Shown here: positions 12,706 through 23,426 of the stretch, piece after piece
Position numbering within the stretch: the stretch's first letter is position 1
Layout of the letters: each line of letters begins with the position of its first letter
Assembly (NCBI RefSeq): GCF_050003625.1
Contig: NC_134400.1
Span: 58,408,066 to 58,472,065 of the forward strand
Origin: Haematobia irritans
Lineage: Eukaryota > Arthropoda > Insecta > Diptera > Muscidae
Direction: 5' to 3'
Length of the DNA stretch: 64,000 bases
Notes under the pieces: model-generated
What the model saw: the letters and a program-made list of their open reading frames with translations, nothing else
Database searches by the model: none
Told to the model about the DNA's origin: nothing
Translations under genes and position numbers: made by a program

Positions 12706-13751
12706 TATAGATTGGTATCTGGCGTTTTCTTTTCAATGACTCTATTAACCATGTTCCTTAATCTATATCTGTCCATAAAGCTCGAAAAATAATTCTATAA
12801 TTAGATAAAAATAAACTTTTTCAATTGCAAAACTCGAACTTAATGCCTGCTTTTATTTGTGAAGGCGTCCGTCAACTCCTCTTGGACTACTTATTAATAA
12901 AGAGAAACTAAACTTTGTTTTTATACATTTTAGTGTTTAATATTTCACTGTTTCATCCTTTTTTCAATTTAATGTCCCAACTCTAAAAAGAGTATATTGG
13001 CCTTTCGTTATTTTTATGAAGATCCCTTTGTAAGTTTTGTATATTTTCCACCGTTTTTTTTTCTTTTTAATTTCCTTTGCCTGAATATTTTGACTTACTC
13101 GTCGTACGTTCCGATTTTTTTAACGAACCAAGAAAAAATGGTGCCCATAATGCCAAAATGATAAATAAAGCACATGTCCACACATACATAAAATGCTGCT
13201 CTCAAGGCGAAAACACATGCTGTTTTTTTCAACTGTCTATCCTCTTGGTTCCGAATTCTCTATTCTCTTTACTCCGAATACTCATTCTAATATTCAAATT
13301 AAATAATATTTAGACTTAAGCATATCAATTTTTTGGCCTTATCATAAAACAGTTTTCCGAAACAACATCTCTATTTCTTTCTCTATGCTCTCTCTCTCTC
13401 TGTCGCTCTCTCAATAAAATATCACAACATGTATATGTTTACTCAAAATTTGCAAATTTTTATATGATTACAATCACACATGTTATTTTTATGAAACATT
13501 CATGATCCAAACATAAAATATTCTAACATATTAACATATGTGTCCCAAATATTTGGTGTTAGTTTAACATAGGAACATTACATGTTTGCACTTAAATATA
13601 TTGTGTTTAAAAATTGTGCCCGAAACACATTTTGTTTATATCGGAACATATGAAAAACATATTTCATGTATCTAACAGTGTATTTAGTTAAAAGTTTCTA
13701 AAAACAATTTACATTTTCTAAAAATAAAAATTTTTCTTCCTAGTGTGTTCA

Positions 13752-14531
13752 CTGTTTATACCCTTCGCCACTACTGAGGTACAGGTTATAATAAGTTTGT
13801 GCATTTGTATGTAATGTAATGATGGGAGCCACCGTGGTGCAATGGTTAGCATGCCAGCCTTGCATACACAAGGTCGTGGGTTCGATTCCTGCTTCGACCG
13901 AACACCAAAAAGTTTTTCAGCGGTGGATTATCCCACCTCAGTAATGCTGGTGACATTTCTGAGGGTTTCAAAGCTTCTCTAAGTGGTTTCACTGCAATGT
14001 GGAACGCCGTTCGGACTCGGCTATAAAAAGGAGGTCCCTTGTCATTGAGCTTAACATGGAATCGGGCAGCACTCAGTGATAAGAGAGAAGTTCACCAATG
14101 TGGTATCACAATGGACTGAATAGTCTAAGTGAGCTGATACATCGGGCTGCCACCTCACCTAACCTAACCTTGTATGTAATGCCAAGAAGGAAAAGTCTGA
14201 AACCCATCGTTTAGTATACCGATAGTTTTAGAATTAACTTCGGAGTCGACTTAGCGAGGTCCGTCTGTCTGTCTGTTCATTTTTGTGTGCACAGTGCAGA
14301 TCGCAGTTTAAGTCCGATCGTCCTCAAATATGGCATAGGGTGTTTTTTTGGGACAGAGACAATCGGGACAATAGATTTAGGAAAAACTCGGTTCAGATTT
14401 AGATACAGCTGCCATATATATTTATCCCCGATCTGGTCATATTTGGCGTGTTTATCGACCGATTTTCTTCAAATTCCGTATATCCGAATATTTTATGAGT
14501 CTCGAAAAACTTGCAAAATATCAGCCAAATC
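13752..14531 (+). mobile_element. DINE-1/mini-me-like repeat (family H1), part left of the LINE insertion
   Basis: Begins with tataccctt..ccactactg..gtacagg and continues through gtgcatttgtatgtaatg, a (GTCY)n tract at 14265-14280 and gttcagatttagatacagct. It is interrupted by a SINE (13817-14169) and cut at 14531 by a LINE, after which the repeat continues at 19600-20075. Related copies are at 23427-27787. The (GTCY)n proto-microsatellite and the palindromic end seen in complete copies fit the mini-me/DINE-1 group of Helentron-associated elements; that class call is an inference. Confidence 0.55.
13817..14169 (+). mobile_element. tRNA-derived SINE, copy 1
   Basis: A 12-bp target duplication ttgtatgtaatg lies at 13805-13816 and 14170-14181. 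The head is tRNA-like: box A gtgcaatggttagcatg and box B gggttcgattcctg. The body contains tcagcggtggattatcccac and cggactcggctataaa, and the 3' end is a short (acctaacct) repeat. Module I of R-A is closely related to this head. The pair of complete copies (here and 36970-37315) shows that this SINE was mobilised through a LINE-type mechanism. Confidence 0.85.
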
Positions 14532-14532
14532 A

Positions 14533-15066
14533 AATGCAAAAATAGACAAGCTGGTAGTCGAGAATAACAATGTGCGAAAAATTATTAACAGAAGCGATGT
14601 TCTGATTAGTGGTCTCCCAACAACTATAAATAACAGCGAGTTATACACTACTGTGGAAAAGATCGGTCAGGTGTTAGGTGTTCCATTAGAGCCCTACGAT
14701 CTGAATTTCTGCACATGGATTCGAAATAAGAAAGTTGTTTTAGCAAAATTTAATTCTATTCGGAAAAGAGATGAGCTGTTTGTTCAGTACTTTAAGAACA
14801 AGAACCTTCAGCTAAACCAAATCTTGGACACTGATATATCATCACGTGTATACATCAATGATCATTTAACTCCAATAGCAGCAAATCTACAATTTATGTG
14901 CCGCAAACTTGTTAAGGAAGGCAAAATATCTAAATTTCGCATTAAAAGCTCAACATATCCAGAAGCAAAAATTCTATTAGCAAACGGCGAAGAGAAATCT
15001 GTGAGATATGACAAAATGTCTGAATTTTTTGCTGGAAGTACCACCAATAATGCTGCTGTATTGTAA
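14533..15066 (+). CDS. LINE ORF1 protein, N-terminally truncated
   Basis: About 178 codons of a retrotransposon ORF1 survive; the longer open frame upstream to 14287 comes from the repeat in which it landed and is not part of the protein. A coiled segment (KIDKLVVENNNVRKIINRSD) is followed by VLISGLPTTINNSELY and by a C-terminal domain with DISSRVYINDHLTP, MCRKLVKEGKISKFR and ILLANGEEKSVRYD. This pattern resembles the baculovirus FP25K-like domain known from ORF1 proteins of CR1/Jockey-type LINEs. ORF1 proteins bind the element RNA. The N-terminal part (often with zinc knuckles or PHD) is missing. Clade assignment is open. Confidence 0.65.
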   Translation, partial: NAKIDKLVVENNNVRKIINRSDVLISGLPTTINNSELYTTVEKIGQVLGVPLEPYDLNFCTWIRNKKVVLAKFNSIRKRDELFVQYFKNKNLQLNQILDTDISSRVYINDHLTPIAANLQFMCRKLVKEGKISKFRIKSSTYPEAKILLANGEEKSVRYDKMSEFFAGSTTNNAAVL

Positions 15067-15501
15067 ATTCTGTATTGTAACATTTAGTACATTGTATTCA
15101 TTCTGTATATCAAAATTTAAATAAAATATGTCAAATATGTTAATTAATTATGTATAGATAGTTAATCAAATGAATTATAAATTATATTGGAATCTATGGT
15201 AGTAATTTTTTTCTATTTTCCGCTTTTCTTTTAGTTAAAATTGATTAAAAAAAACGAAAGGTCATAAAAATATGATGATATGAATTTAGCTTTGATAGTG
15301 TTAGTAAAAAAAAGGAATTAACACCATACTTGCAGTAAGACAGTTTTGTTATTGTGATGGCAAAACTGTTTTATTTTTTATTTAGCTATTTTATTGAAAG
15401 TTTTCACAAATTTCGGTGTCGATTGCACTACTTATTAATAAAATGCCTGAAATGCTTTTTGACTGAGAAGTTAAATAATTGAAAATAGTAAATTAAGTAT
15501 T

Positions 15502-15840
15502 GTTCCAACCAAAAACAATAGATGATGAAGACGGGAGAATGGGCAACGTCATACCAAAAGTTGCATTTACGGTGTTCGATACATACACGTTCGTTCATTT
15601 TTAATTTGCAATATTTTTTGTTAAAAACTCACAAATGATGTTAAATTTTGTGTAAATAATAATGAGAAACTTTTGACCGATTGTTCAACGTCATTCCCTG
15701 ATATAAATTTCTTTTTATTCTTAGTTTAATTTGTGGAACAAAAAATCATAAACGACACGTTTGCATCGAACGCCGTCAATGGTTTGATACCCTCTGCTGC
15801 CATTTTCCCATCTTCATCTTCCATTGTTTTTGGTTCCAAA
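15502..15840. repeat. MITE-like inverted-repeat element between LINE ORF1 and ORF2
   Basis: Inverted ends of about 40 bp: the left contains aaccaaaaacaatagatgat, and the right read on the minus strand contains aaccaaaaacaatggaagat, with similar gaagacgggagaatggg and gaagatgggaaaatggc next to them. 339 bp, noncoding. It helps explain the unusually long spacer between the two ORFs. Confidence 0.6.
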
Positions 15841-15987
15841 ACAAAATGAAAACAACTAATCCAATTTATGCATTCTTTTCTTTATTGTCTTTGCTTAAAG
15901 TGTAACATAAAGCTGGTATGATGTTCGATCGAACTTGATTGAGAGGAATGTTAAAATGTATGGTGGATTGTATAATAAGTTACGGCA

Positions 15988-16172
15988 CGGTCACACTGGG
16001 CAAATCTTTGACAAAAATCATAAAGAAATCGTTGTTGCTTTCAAACTAACAAATACTTTTAGCTCAAATTGGGTGTATATGTGGTGATATACACAGGAAT
16101 ATTTCCCAAAAAGAAAAAACGAGTAAAAAAGTTTCACATTAATTTTGGTCAAATATTTGGCTAGTATGACCA
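15988..16172. repeat. Second MITE-like inverted-repeat element in the LINE spacer
   Basis: Left end cggtcacactgggcaaatct, right end on the minus strand tggtcatactagccaaatat, both followed by a ttgac(c)aaaa word. 185 bp, imperfect ends, noncoding. The short open frame over it (16018-16200) is chance. Confidence 0.55.
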
Positions 16173-16548
16173 AAACCCATAGTCGATTCGCTTGAAACAT
16201 GTTTGTTAAATGAAAAATATTAAATATCTATTCATTCATTATAATTGTGTAATAAAACTTTGTACGAAGATGTTTCGAGTTCTGTCAGAGGATGATATTT
16301 TCTTTTGTATCCTAAAACATTACTTCTATACTTTAAGGAATACTTTTTTAATTTGTTTAATTTTCTTTATAGATATATGTATATATCCTTCTTTTCATTT
16401 AATGATAGTTTTGCGAGTAGTTTAAGGGAAAATATGTGGAAAGAAATGAAAATATATTTTCTAAGAATTAGTTATAAGTTTTTCTATTCATTTTGCTATA
16501 AATTGTTCATGAAATCATGGATATGGGGGGTTTCTCTATACAAACTCA

Positions 16549-19353
16549 ATGAATAATAATTTAGGACCCATTATCAACAAAAGCGTAATTGATAATTTGA
16601 ACTTGAATAGCAGGGATTTAAACCTTATTCATTTAAATGCACAAAGCTTGGTGCCAAGAGCTTCCATGTCAAAGCTGGATGAATTACGGAACTTGTTTGA
16701 AAGTATGGTGTTCGATGTTATCGGGGTATCGGAGACATGGCTAAACCACTGTGTTTTGGATAGCGCTATAGAAATCCACGGATATAGGGTTTATAGGAAT
16801 GATAGGTCTGTGAGGAGAGGAGGTGGTGTATGCATGTATATCCGCTCGGATATAAGAGCTAGGGTTGTGCACGAGATAATGGATGAGGGTGTTGCGGAAG
16901 GGATTTTGGTTGAAGTAGATGCAGCGGACGCTACGAAAATCTTGTTGGGAGTGCTATATTTGACATACGGTGGAATATCCCAATGTGAAAACGATCTTGC
17001 GGATTATGTAGCACGGTACAATGTGGTAGTTTTGATGGGCGATTACAATATTGATTTATTCCAACAGGGCAGTTATATGAGGAGTGTTTGTGGGAGAATG
17101 GGACTGGAAATAATTCATAACTGTTTGCCAACTCATTTCAATTTATGTACACAGAGGTGTTCTTTGTTAGATTATTATTTGGTTTCCGATCCTGGAATGG
17201 TTACTAACTTTAGTCAATTTCAGTTCCCAGCTTTAAATTCCTACCATGCTCTTATTTCTTTGTCTGTGGCTATTGTCGCTGAGAAAGATTCTGAAATATC
17301 TTTAATTCGTGATTATAGGAATTTCAACCTTGACTTATGCGAAAGAGACTTTGGAAGAATAGATTTTTCGGAAATGTATAGGCAGGATGTGAATTATCAA
17401 GTCGAATTTATGACTCAACATGTTATGGATTTATTTAATAGACATGTCCCACTTAGACGAATAAGGCGATCCAACCCCATTGATTGGATGCACCATTCAT
17501 CGGTTCGCATAGCGTGCGAGAAAAGGGATATGGCTTATAGGTCCTTTATGGAAAGTAGATCTGCCCAGAACTGGCAAATTTATAGCAGATACAGGAATAG
17601 GGCCAAATCTGTAATTCGTAAACGAAGGAATCTGTTTTTTCAGGGTACTTTGCAATCATCGTCGCAGGCAGGCTTGTGGAAGAGATTTGAAAGTTTGGGT
17701 ATTGCAGGTACTAATGGCATGGGAAATAACGATTTGGATGTGGAAAGATGTAATGATCATTTTATATTGGAGCCTCCACAGAATCCACCAGACCTAATAT
17801 ATAGACAGGCGACGGGCTTTAGAGAAGATGCTGGATTTGAATTTCGAGCTATCGATGAGTTTGATGTATGGGATAGTTTGAACAGGATTAAGTCTAAGGC
17901 AATAGGTGCTGATGGAATATCCATCAGATTCGTAAAGTTGATATTTCCTTTCATTTCCCGACATCTGGTTTTTTTATATAACACTATATTGATGACTTCC
18001 AGCTACCCGGATGCGTGGAAAATTGCAAGGGTTGTACCATTGCCGAAAAGGAATAAACCGTCTAGTTATTGTGATTTTAGGCCAATTAGCATATTACCCG
18101 TGTTTTCAAAGATTTTTGAGAATTTGATAAATTCCCAGATAATGGCAAACGAACCGGTGCGTAGAGGGTTTTCGGATTTCCAATCAGGTTTCAGACGAAA
18201 CTTCAGTACTACTTCGTTAATGGCTTCTTTTACAGATGATATTAGGAGGAACACTGACAACAAGCTTGTGTCTATTTTAATTAGCCTAGATCTAAGTAGA
18301 GCTTTCGAGTCAGTCTGCCATGAAGTTTTGCTGAATAAATTATACACTCAATTTGGTTTCTCAAGGACTTCATGTTCGCTGGTTGAATCCTTTTTGTTTT
18401 GTAGGAAAAAGTTCGTACAATTTGCAGGGATGATTTCTAGTACGAGGGTAGTGTCCAGAGGAGTTCCCCAAGGGTCGGTATTGGGTCCATTATTCTTCAA
18501 TATGTACATAAATGATATATTCAATGTGCTGAATGGCATAAGTGCCCACTTATATGCCGATGATTTACAATTGCTTGCTTCTTCGGATAGGAATAATTTG
18601 GATAGTCTACTATCAAGGGTTCAGAACAATATCCTAAGCATTGAGGATTGGTGTAGGCAAAATTTTATTCTTATCAACGCCGCTAAGTCCAGAGCTATGG
18701 CTTTTAATGCTGTTGGAGTTGCTATACCTAATTTGTCAATTGGTAATCAATATTTGGAATATGTGCCAAGTATGACCACCTTGGGATTTCTTATAGACAG
18801 CAAATTGAGCTTTGATGAACATATCAACAAGGTGATTTCCCAATTGACATTTGGACTTCGAAGGCTTTACAGTATTAATTGCTCTATTCCATTGAAGCTA
18901 CGCAAGATGTTAGCCCATAGCTTTTTAATGCCTAGGATTTTGTACGGGTTAGAGGTGTATACGGGGACCAATACGACAAACAGAATGAGGTTAGAGAGAT
19001 ACTTCAATAGGGTAATCAGGTACGTTTACGGACTGCGTACTCATGATCACATATCGGCGTATGTTAGGGACTTCTTGGGTTGTAGTTTTGATAATTTTAT
19101 AAAGATTAGGGTGGTGACACTATTTTATAAAGTGTACAGGGCTGGAAGTCCACAATATTTACTATCTCATTTTCAGTTTGGTTCATCTGTCAGATCGCAT
19201 TCCCTGATATGTCCCCGCTTTAATACCCTAATAATGCAGAATTCCTTCGAGGTAAGAGTATGTCGTATCTGGAATGTATATCTTCCATATGAGGATAGAC
19301 ATTTTGCCCATTCAGTTCAGGAGTTTGCCGACAAGATGCTGTCTAATCTGTAA
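16549..19353 (+). CDS. LINE ORF2: endonuclease and reverse transcriptase
   Basis: A 934-residue uninterrupted frame starting MNNNLGPIINK. Residues about 20-240 are an APE-type endonuclease: IHLNAQSL, VIGVSETWLN, RRGGGVCMYIRSD, VVVLMGDYNIDL, SLLDYYLVSD. The last endonuclease motif reads NSYHALISL, with Tyr where the common SDH motif has Asp. Residues about 480-760 are the reverse transcriptase: ARVVPLPKRNKPSSYCDFRP, FQSGFRRNFSTTSL, LISLDLSRAFESV, GVPQGSVLGPLFFNMYINDI and the catalytic YADD (HLYADDLQLL). A thumb region with TTLGFLIDSKLSFDEHI follows. The length and lack of stops suggest a recently active copy. The protein nicks target DNA and copies RNA onto the nick. No RNase H domain or C-terminal zinc knuckle was seen. 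Confidence 0.9.
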   Translation: MNNNLGPIINKSVIDNLNLNSRDLNLIHLNAQSLVPRASMSKLDELRNLFESMVFDVIGVSETWLNHCVLDSAIEIHGYRVYRNDRSVRRGGGVCMYIRSDIRARVVHEIMDEGVAEGILVEVDAADATKILLGVLYLTYGGISQCENDLADYVARYNVVVLMGDYNIDLFQQGSYMRSVCGRMGLEIIHNCLPTHFNLCTQRCSLLDYYLVSDPGMVTNFSQFQFPALNSYHALISLSVAIVAEKDSEISLIRDYRNFNLDLCERDFGRIDFSEMYRQDVNYQVEFMTQHVMDLFNRHVPLRRIRRSNPIDWMHHSSVRIACEKRDMAYRSFMESRSAQNWQIYSRYRNRAKSVIRKRRNLFFQGTLQSSSQAGLWKRFESLGIAGTNGMGNNDLDVERCNDHFILEPPQNPPDLIYRQATGFREDAGFEFRAIDEFDVWDSLNRIKSKAIGADGISIRFVKLIFPFISRHLVFLYNTILMTSSYPDAWKIARVVPLPKRNKPSSYCDFRPISILPVFSKIFENLINSQIMANEPVRRGFSDFQSGFRRNFSTTSLMASFTDDIRRNTDNKLVSILISLDLSRAFESVCHEVLLNKLYTQFGFSRTSCSLVESFLFCRKKFVQFAGMISSTRVVSRGVPQGSVLGPLFFNMYINDIFNVLNGISAHLYADDLQLLASSDRNNLDSLLSRVQNNILSIEDWCRQNFILINAAKSRAMAFNAVGVAIPNLSIGNQYLEYVPSMTTLGFLIDSKLSFDEHINKVISQLTFGLRRLYSINCSIPLKLRKMLAHSFLMPRILYGLEVYTGTNTTNRMRLERYFNRVIRYVYGLRTHDHISAYVRDFLGCSFDNFIKIRVVTLFYKVYRAGSPQYLLSHFQFGSSVRSHSLICPRFNTLIMQNSFEVRVCRIWNVYLPYEDRHFAHSVQEFADKMLSNL

Positions 19354-19599
19354 ACCCTGCATATCGAATAAAAGGTTGATAGTGGGTAAACTTTTTTTTT
19401 TATTTTTTGGGGGAAACGTTTCATATCCATGAACATTTGTTTTTTATTTTTTAGTATTAAGATTTTAGTGTTAAGATCTTTTTACCTTCCATTATATAAA
19501 AGTGAATCTTAGTGCCATAATACATTACTCTGTAATCGATTTGGCCCTTTTAGGGCTTATAGATTATGAATAAATATTGAATTGAATTGAATTGAATTG

Positions 19600-20075
19600 A
19601 ATCGGTTCAGATTTAGATATAGCTCCCATAGACTCATATGACCACAGAGTCCAAAGTTTAATACCGATTTTCGTGAAATTTTGCATAGAGAGCAGTATTG
19701 ATATTCTACCAATGCTTGGTAAATTTGATTTAATTCGGTTCAGATTTAGATATAGCTTCCATATATATTTTTCATCCGATTTGCACTTATATGGCCTCAA
19801 AAGCCAGAGTTTTGCCCTGATTTGTTTTAAATTTTGCACAAGAGGTACGTTTTATAGTATCGTTAATTGTGCCAAATTTGGATTTTGAAATCGGTTCAGA
19901 TTTAGATATAGCTCCCATATATATCTTTCGCCCGATTTACACTCATATGACCACGGAGGCCAAAGTTATACTCCTAATTACGTGAAATTTTGCAGAAATT
20001 GCAGAATTATTATTCTAACTATGCATGTCAAATTGGTCAAAATCGGTTCAGATTTAGATACAGCTCCCATGTATG
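19600..20075 (+). mobile_element. Family H1 repeat, continuation right of the LINE
   Basis: Three units of gttcagatttagatatagct..ccatatata with intervening text of the H1 type (ccgattt(a)cactcatatgac, aaattttgca). The repeat breaks off near tgtgtacgcc at about 20075, without the hairpin end of complete copies. Confidence 0.65.
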
Positions 20076-21229
20076 TGTACGCCAGGGTTGGGGAAATAAT
20101 ATATCAATTTTACGATGTGCAATTTACAAAATATTAATGACATTTTAATTAAAATAAAGTTTTTAATCTTTGCTTTAACATTGTTTTTCATTAAATTTAT
20201 GACACAAATTTTGGAAATTTGCATCCCTCCGTTAAAGTCGCAAGTCTTTGAACCAAGGCAAGAAACACATTTTTGATTCAAAGAAATCATCTTCAAATTA
20301 ACTGAAGTATTGAATTTTTACATTTAAGATAAAAACACTTCGATTATAGGTTTAAAGTTTACCATCTTTGGTTTAAAGTTTTTTTTTTGAATTAAGAAAT
20401 CGCTTTTTACTTTAAAGTATCTGTTATAACTAGGATTTTTAAAATGGCATTTCTTTGTATGTGAATAGCTTTATTAATATACCGCGAAAAGAGAATGAAA
20501 ATTCGATAAATGAGATGTGACTACTAATTTTAATTTTATTGATCCTAGATTTAAAGCCAGATGTGTCTCTATTTTAAAGAAGCCGGTATGTCAGTGTAAA
20601 ACTAAGGAGGTGCTATTGTTTCTTTTTTTTTATCGATAAAAGGGGGTCAGCTCAACCAGGCAGGTCTATATAATTGTCTAGTTTGTAGCCTATAATGGAT
20701 GGTATACAGTGGTTTCCGCTGTTTATGCGTTGCGTTTTTGAACCTTTTGGTACCATTTGGCCAACATGTTATCTTTGTCATGCTTAACCTTATGCAGGAG
20801 ATGGGCACATAATCCATAATTGAATCGGAAGTTGTCATTGATGTGGGAGAATTCCGCTCTACGCACATCTATTAGTTCGAATTCGTGCACTGTCCATACA
20901 CCAACTCATATATGTAGGTACTCAACGATGTAATCGGAAGTAGTCATTGATATGAATTGTTTGTGGTTTTATTTCTATATTAGATTATACTATCCTACTA
21001 CAACGTACGCATACGTGCCACTAAATTCAGTAACATAAATTTATAGTATGACACTCATGCATTAGTCAAAAATTCAAAAATAGTGTGTGCAGTAATGGTC
21101 AAAGTGATAGAGGCAGGAAATTCGTTAAATGTTTAGTTTTTCAAAAAGGGGAATAAAATAAGAGCAGGTGCAATTGTTCTATTATACACGTACGGAAAGA
21201 AGCGTTTTTCATTTGCTTCGATGTACAAA
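20076..21229. other. Stretch without recognised gene
   Basis: AT-rich. The minus-strand open frame at 20647-20868 has no motif I know. Words such as tgaattcgtgc and aggcaggtctatata do not match other parts of the window. I see no support for a gene. Confidence 0.4.
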
Positions 21230-21990
21230 TATCCTAGTAAAAAAACCGTCGCAAAAAAAAAATGAAAATGTTCTTTTTGGATCCGGAAGAGGTGCAAAAT
21301 TGGCGCAGAAGTAATGAATTTAACATGGGCCTGTCATAGAACGGATGACCAACATTTCAATAGCCGTTGCACTGTATTTGCATAACTTCTTAACCCTCGA
21401 ATGCCCCAATTTTTTTGCCAGCTGATTAATTATTCAAAGTTAACGATACAAAATCGAGAAAACACCACAAGAAAAATGTATACGGTAAAATTCAGTATAT
21501 GCTGCAAAACCTCTTGAACAGTTTTAACTAAGTTTTCTTTTTATTTTACCCATTTTTGTTGGCTTAAGATGTGTTTTACTAAAAGCTTCCTCATTTAACG
21601 AAGCCCGGTTGGGCATTAGAGGGTTAAGTTGTGATCCGAATTCAGTGTTTTGGATGCGAATTAAAAAATTTGGTGATATTTCAACAAATAAATAATTTTT
21701 ATATTTTAATGCATTTTTATATTGTAATGCATTTTAACACTTGAAACGTTTGAACTCAAATATTTTCAAGACTTCACAATTGTTCTTGAATGGATTCTGC
21801 ATTTTATTCGACAAAATTTAAATAAATTGTACCATTTTATTAATACTTACACAGTTTGTTAAACTATATGAAACAAAAAAGTTAAAATGACATATTAAAA
21901 ATATGAAAACAGCGAGTTATGCAACAATTTATTAAAAGAACTTCCTGGGTAGTTAAAATAAAGAACATCTTCGGAACAACATGGGAGCAA
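21230..21990 (-). repeat. Inverted partial copy of the 345-3219 element, with a TTAA MITE inside
   Basis: Matches 2590-3040 in the opposite orientation (tgatccgaattcagtgtttt, ccattttattaatacttac, agttaaaataaagaac). The MITE at 21394-21623 is inserted at the TTAA that is still empty in the copy near 2915, which gives a direct filled/empty comparison. Confidence 0.6.
21394..21623. mobile_element. TTAA-flanked MITE (piggyBac-like), copy 2
   Basis: Flanked by TTAA at 21390-21393 and 21624-21627. Ends ccctcgaatgccc and, inverted, ccctctaatgccc. 230 bp with the same interior as the copies at 3317 and 35978 (ttgccagctgatta, gcagcatatactg-type words in the reverse orientation). Confidence 0.75.
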
Positions 21991-23185
21991 CAAAATGCTC
22001 CCAATTACCTTATCTACCTGAATGGAAGGTATATCCTCATATGTCCCACTAAACACATTTCAATTCTACCCAATCTGCGAATGATCTGAAAAGAACTTTT
22101 AGTTTTAACACTTACCAATTACAAGACGAATATAAAGAAATTATTTATTTTTTTTATCTCACAACTATATACATTTTTTAACAAAAACAAAACATGGTAC
22201 ATACCCAATAGGTTTGCATAAGAAATGCTCTTAAAATTCTATAGATATTGGCAATAGCCTTCTTCTAGGGGTTGATTATTATTATAAAAAATAATCGATT
22301 TAATTATTTTAATTATGGTAACAACATTAAAAAAAAATTGGCCAATATAAATTCTTATTTGAAGTTAAAATTTTTTCATTTTGCATATATCACACGAGGA
22401 TCGTTTGTCGTTTAATTGCACTTACAGTAACATTCCGCTAATGTTTGAGGCATTTACTTCATTGGTATAATGTCTTCCATTTGTGGTATGCAAGCTAGTC
22501 CATAAGATCCTCGTTATAATCAGGGTTATTGAATTGGATTTTATTTTACATATCCTTACCTGTTTACTCCTCTTGACTCGGTATTCATCATTTTCTCATC
22601 CAATTGCAGCATACCCTCACGCCTTGGGATAGTTTCACCTTTTCCCTTAACTTGGAAATTTACACCTTGATCTTGACGACGGAAAGAGGACCATACTCTG
22701 CCAAATAGTGTGTGGTGACGCTAGAATGAGAAAATATTTCATCAAGTAATACCATCAAAGAAAATATGCATTGCTCCCAAACGATGTTGTGTTTGTTGTC
22801 AAGCATTGTACTAATAGCAAATACTTTTTTTTCAAGCGGTGCAAGGATTTTCTTCAATTTTTGTATGCCCCAGGCAACATAGATTTCAACAACAAATTCA
22901 GAAATCGCTATATATAGTATTTTCACTTCAAGTGAAACCTCTTTCAAATCAAATGAATCTTGTTTCAAATCAAATTAAACCTTTTTCAAATCTAATTAAA
23001 CCTTTTTCATTTCAAATTAAACTTTTTTCAAATTAAATAAATCTTCTGCAATTTTTAATGAAATGTTGACCAAGATTTTTATTCGAATTCATATTTAGAT
23101 CATTGATGGTTGGAGAATAATTACTGTGCACATATGGAACGTCAACTAGAAAACAAATGACATGATTAAAAATTGCATACTTTAA
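21991..23185. other. Stretch without recognised gene
   Basis: AT-rich. A minus-strand open frame (22660-22968, 102 codons) has no recognisable domain. The stretch 22930-23045 is a degenerate tandem of ttcaaatcaaat/aaacctttttcaaat words. No gene is claimed. Confidence 0.4.
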
Positions 23186-23404
23186 CGGCCGTTTTCATGT
23201 AGCTCAGTTAGGCTTTAACTGCCAGTTAACAGAAAGAAAAATGGAAATATCTTTTCTCCGGTTAACTTTAACTGAAAAATTTTCTGCAGTTAAGTTTCTA
23301 ACTGGCATATGGAATATATACGCAAGATGACAGATATGTAGATATCACGGTTTAAAAGTTCGTTAGCTAACGTAGCACTAACGGAGCTTCATGAAAATGG
23401 GGGT
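23186..23404. repeat. About 220-bp MITE, copy 2
   Basis: Same ends and interior as the copy at 597-832 (catgtagctcagttaggctt at the left, cactaacggagcttcatgaa at the right). Noncoding. Confidence 0.6.
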
Positions 23405-23426
23405 AAAACTGATTTAACATACGAAC

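Larger units (their letters stand above)
8703..13680 (-). mobile_element. Repeat R-A, outer copy with mariner and second R-A nested in it
   Basis: Read on the minus strand it starts at 13680 with cactgt and ends at 8703-8730 with the gattttttttgagggtg-type terminus. TA flanks both ends, and the flanks join to a continuous R-C sequence. A mariner (9107-10365) and another R-A (10930-12705) interrupt it. Module I lies at 10377-10447 (plus strand). Module II at 8988-9041 (minus) has lost its box B. Confidence 0.65.
8268..13747. mobile_element. Repeat R-C, split by an R-A insertion
   Basis: Left part 8268-8702, right part 13681-13747. The second copy at 51485-51885 is uninterrupted and matches across the junction. 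Shared words are aaagtgaaccccctatttca, ttatgtttggagaaa, gttagttgaatgaact and, at the far end, ttcactg. About 500 bp without the insertion. Noncoding. Confidence 0.55.
14532..19599 (+). mobile_element. Non-LTR retrotransposon (LINE), 5.07 kb, inserted in repeat H1
   Basis: The left junction interrupts the repeat after tcagccaaatc (14531); the right junction resumes it with aatcggttcagattt (19600). Intact copies of this repeat stretch (for example at 26200-26230) confirm the empty site. A four-base aatc is shared at both ends and may be a short target duplication. The 3' end is a (TTGAA)n tail (19577-19602), as in LINEs that prime on their own tail repeat. The 5' end is truncated within ORF1. 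The spacer between ORF1 and ORF2 (15067-16548) holds two short inverted-repeat elements. Confidence 0.8.

Noticed and set aside
14287..14532. N-terminal extension of the LINE ORF1
   Set aside because: This part is H1 repeat sequence upstream of the LINE junction; the frame runs across the junction by chance.
22660..22968. 102-codon minus-strand open frame
   Set aside because: No domain I can name and no second line of evidence; kept only as an unexplained stretch.
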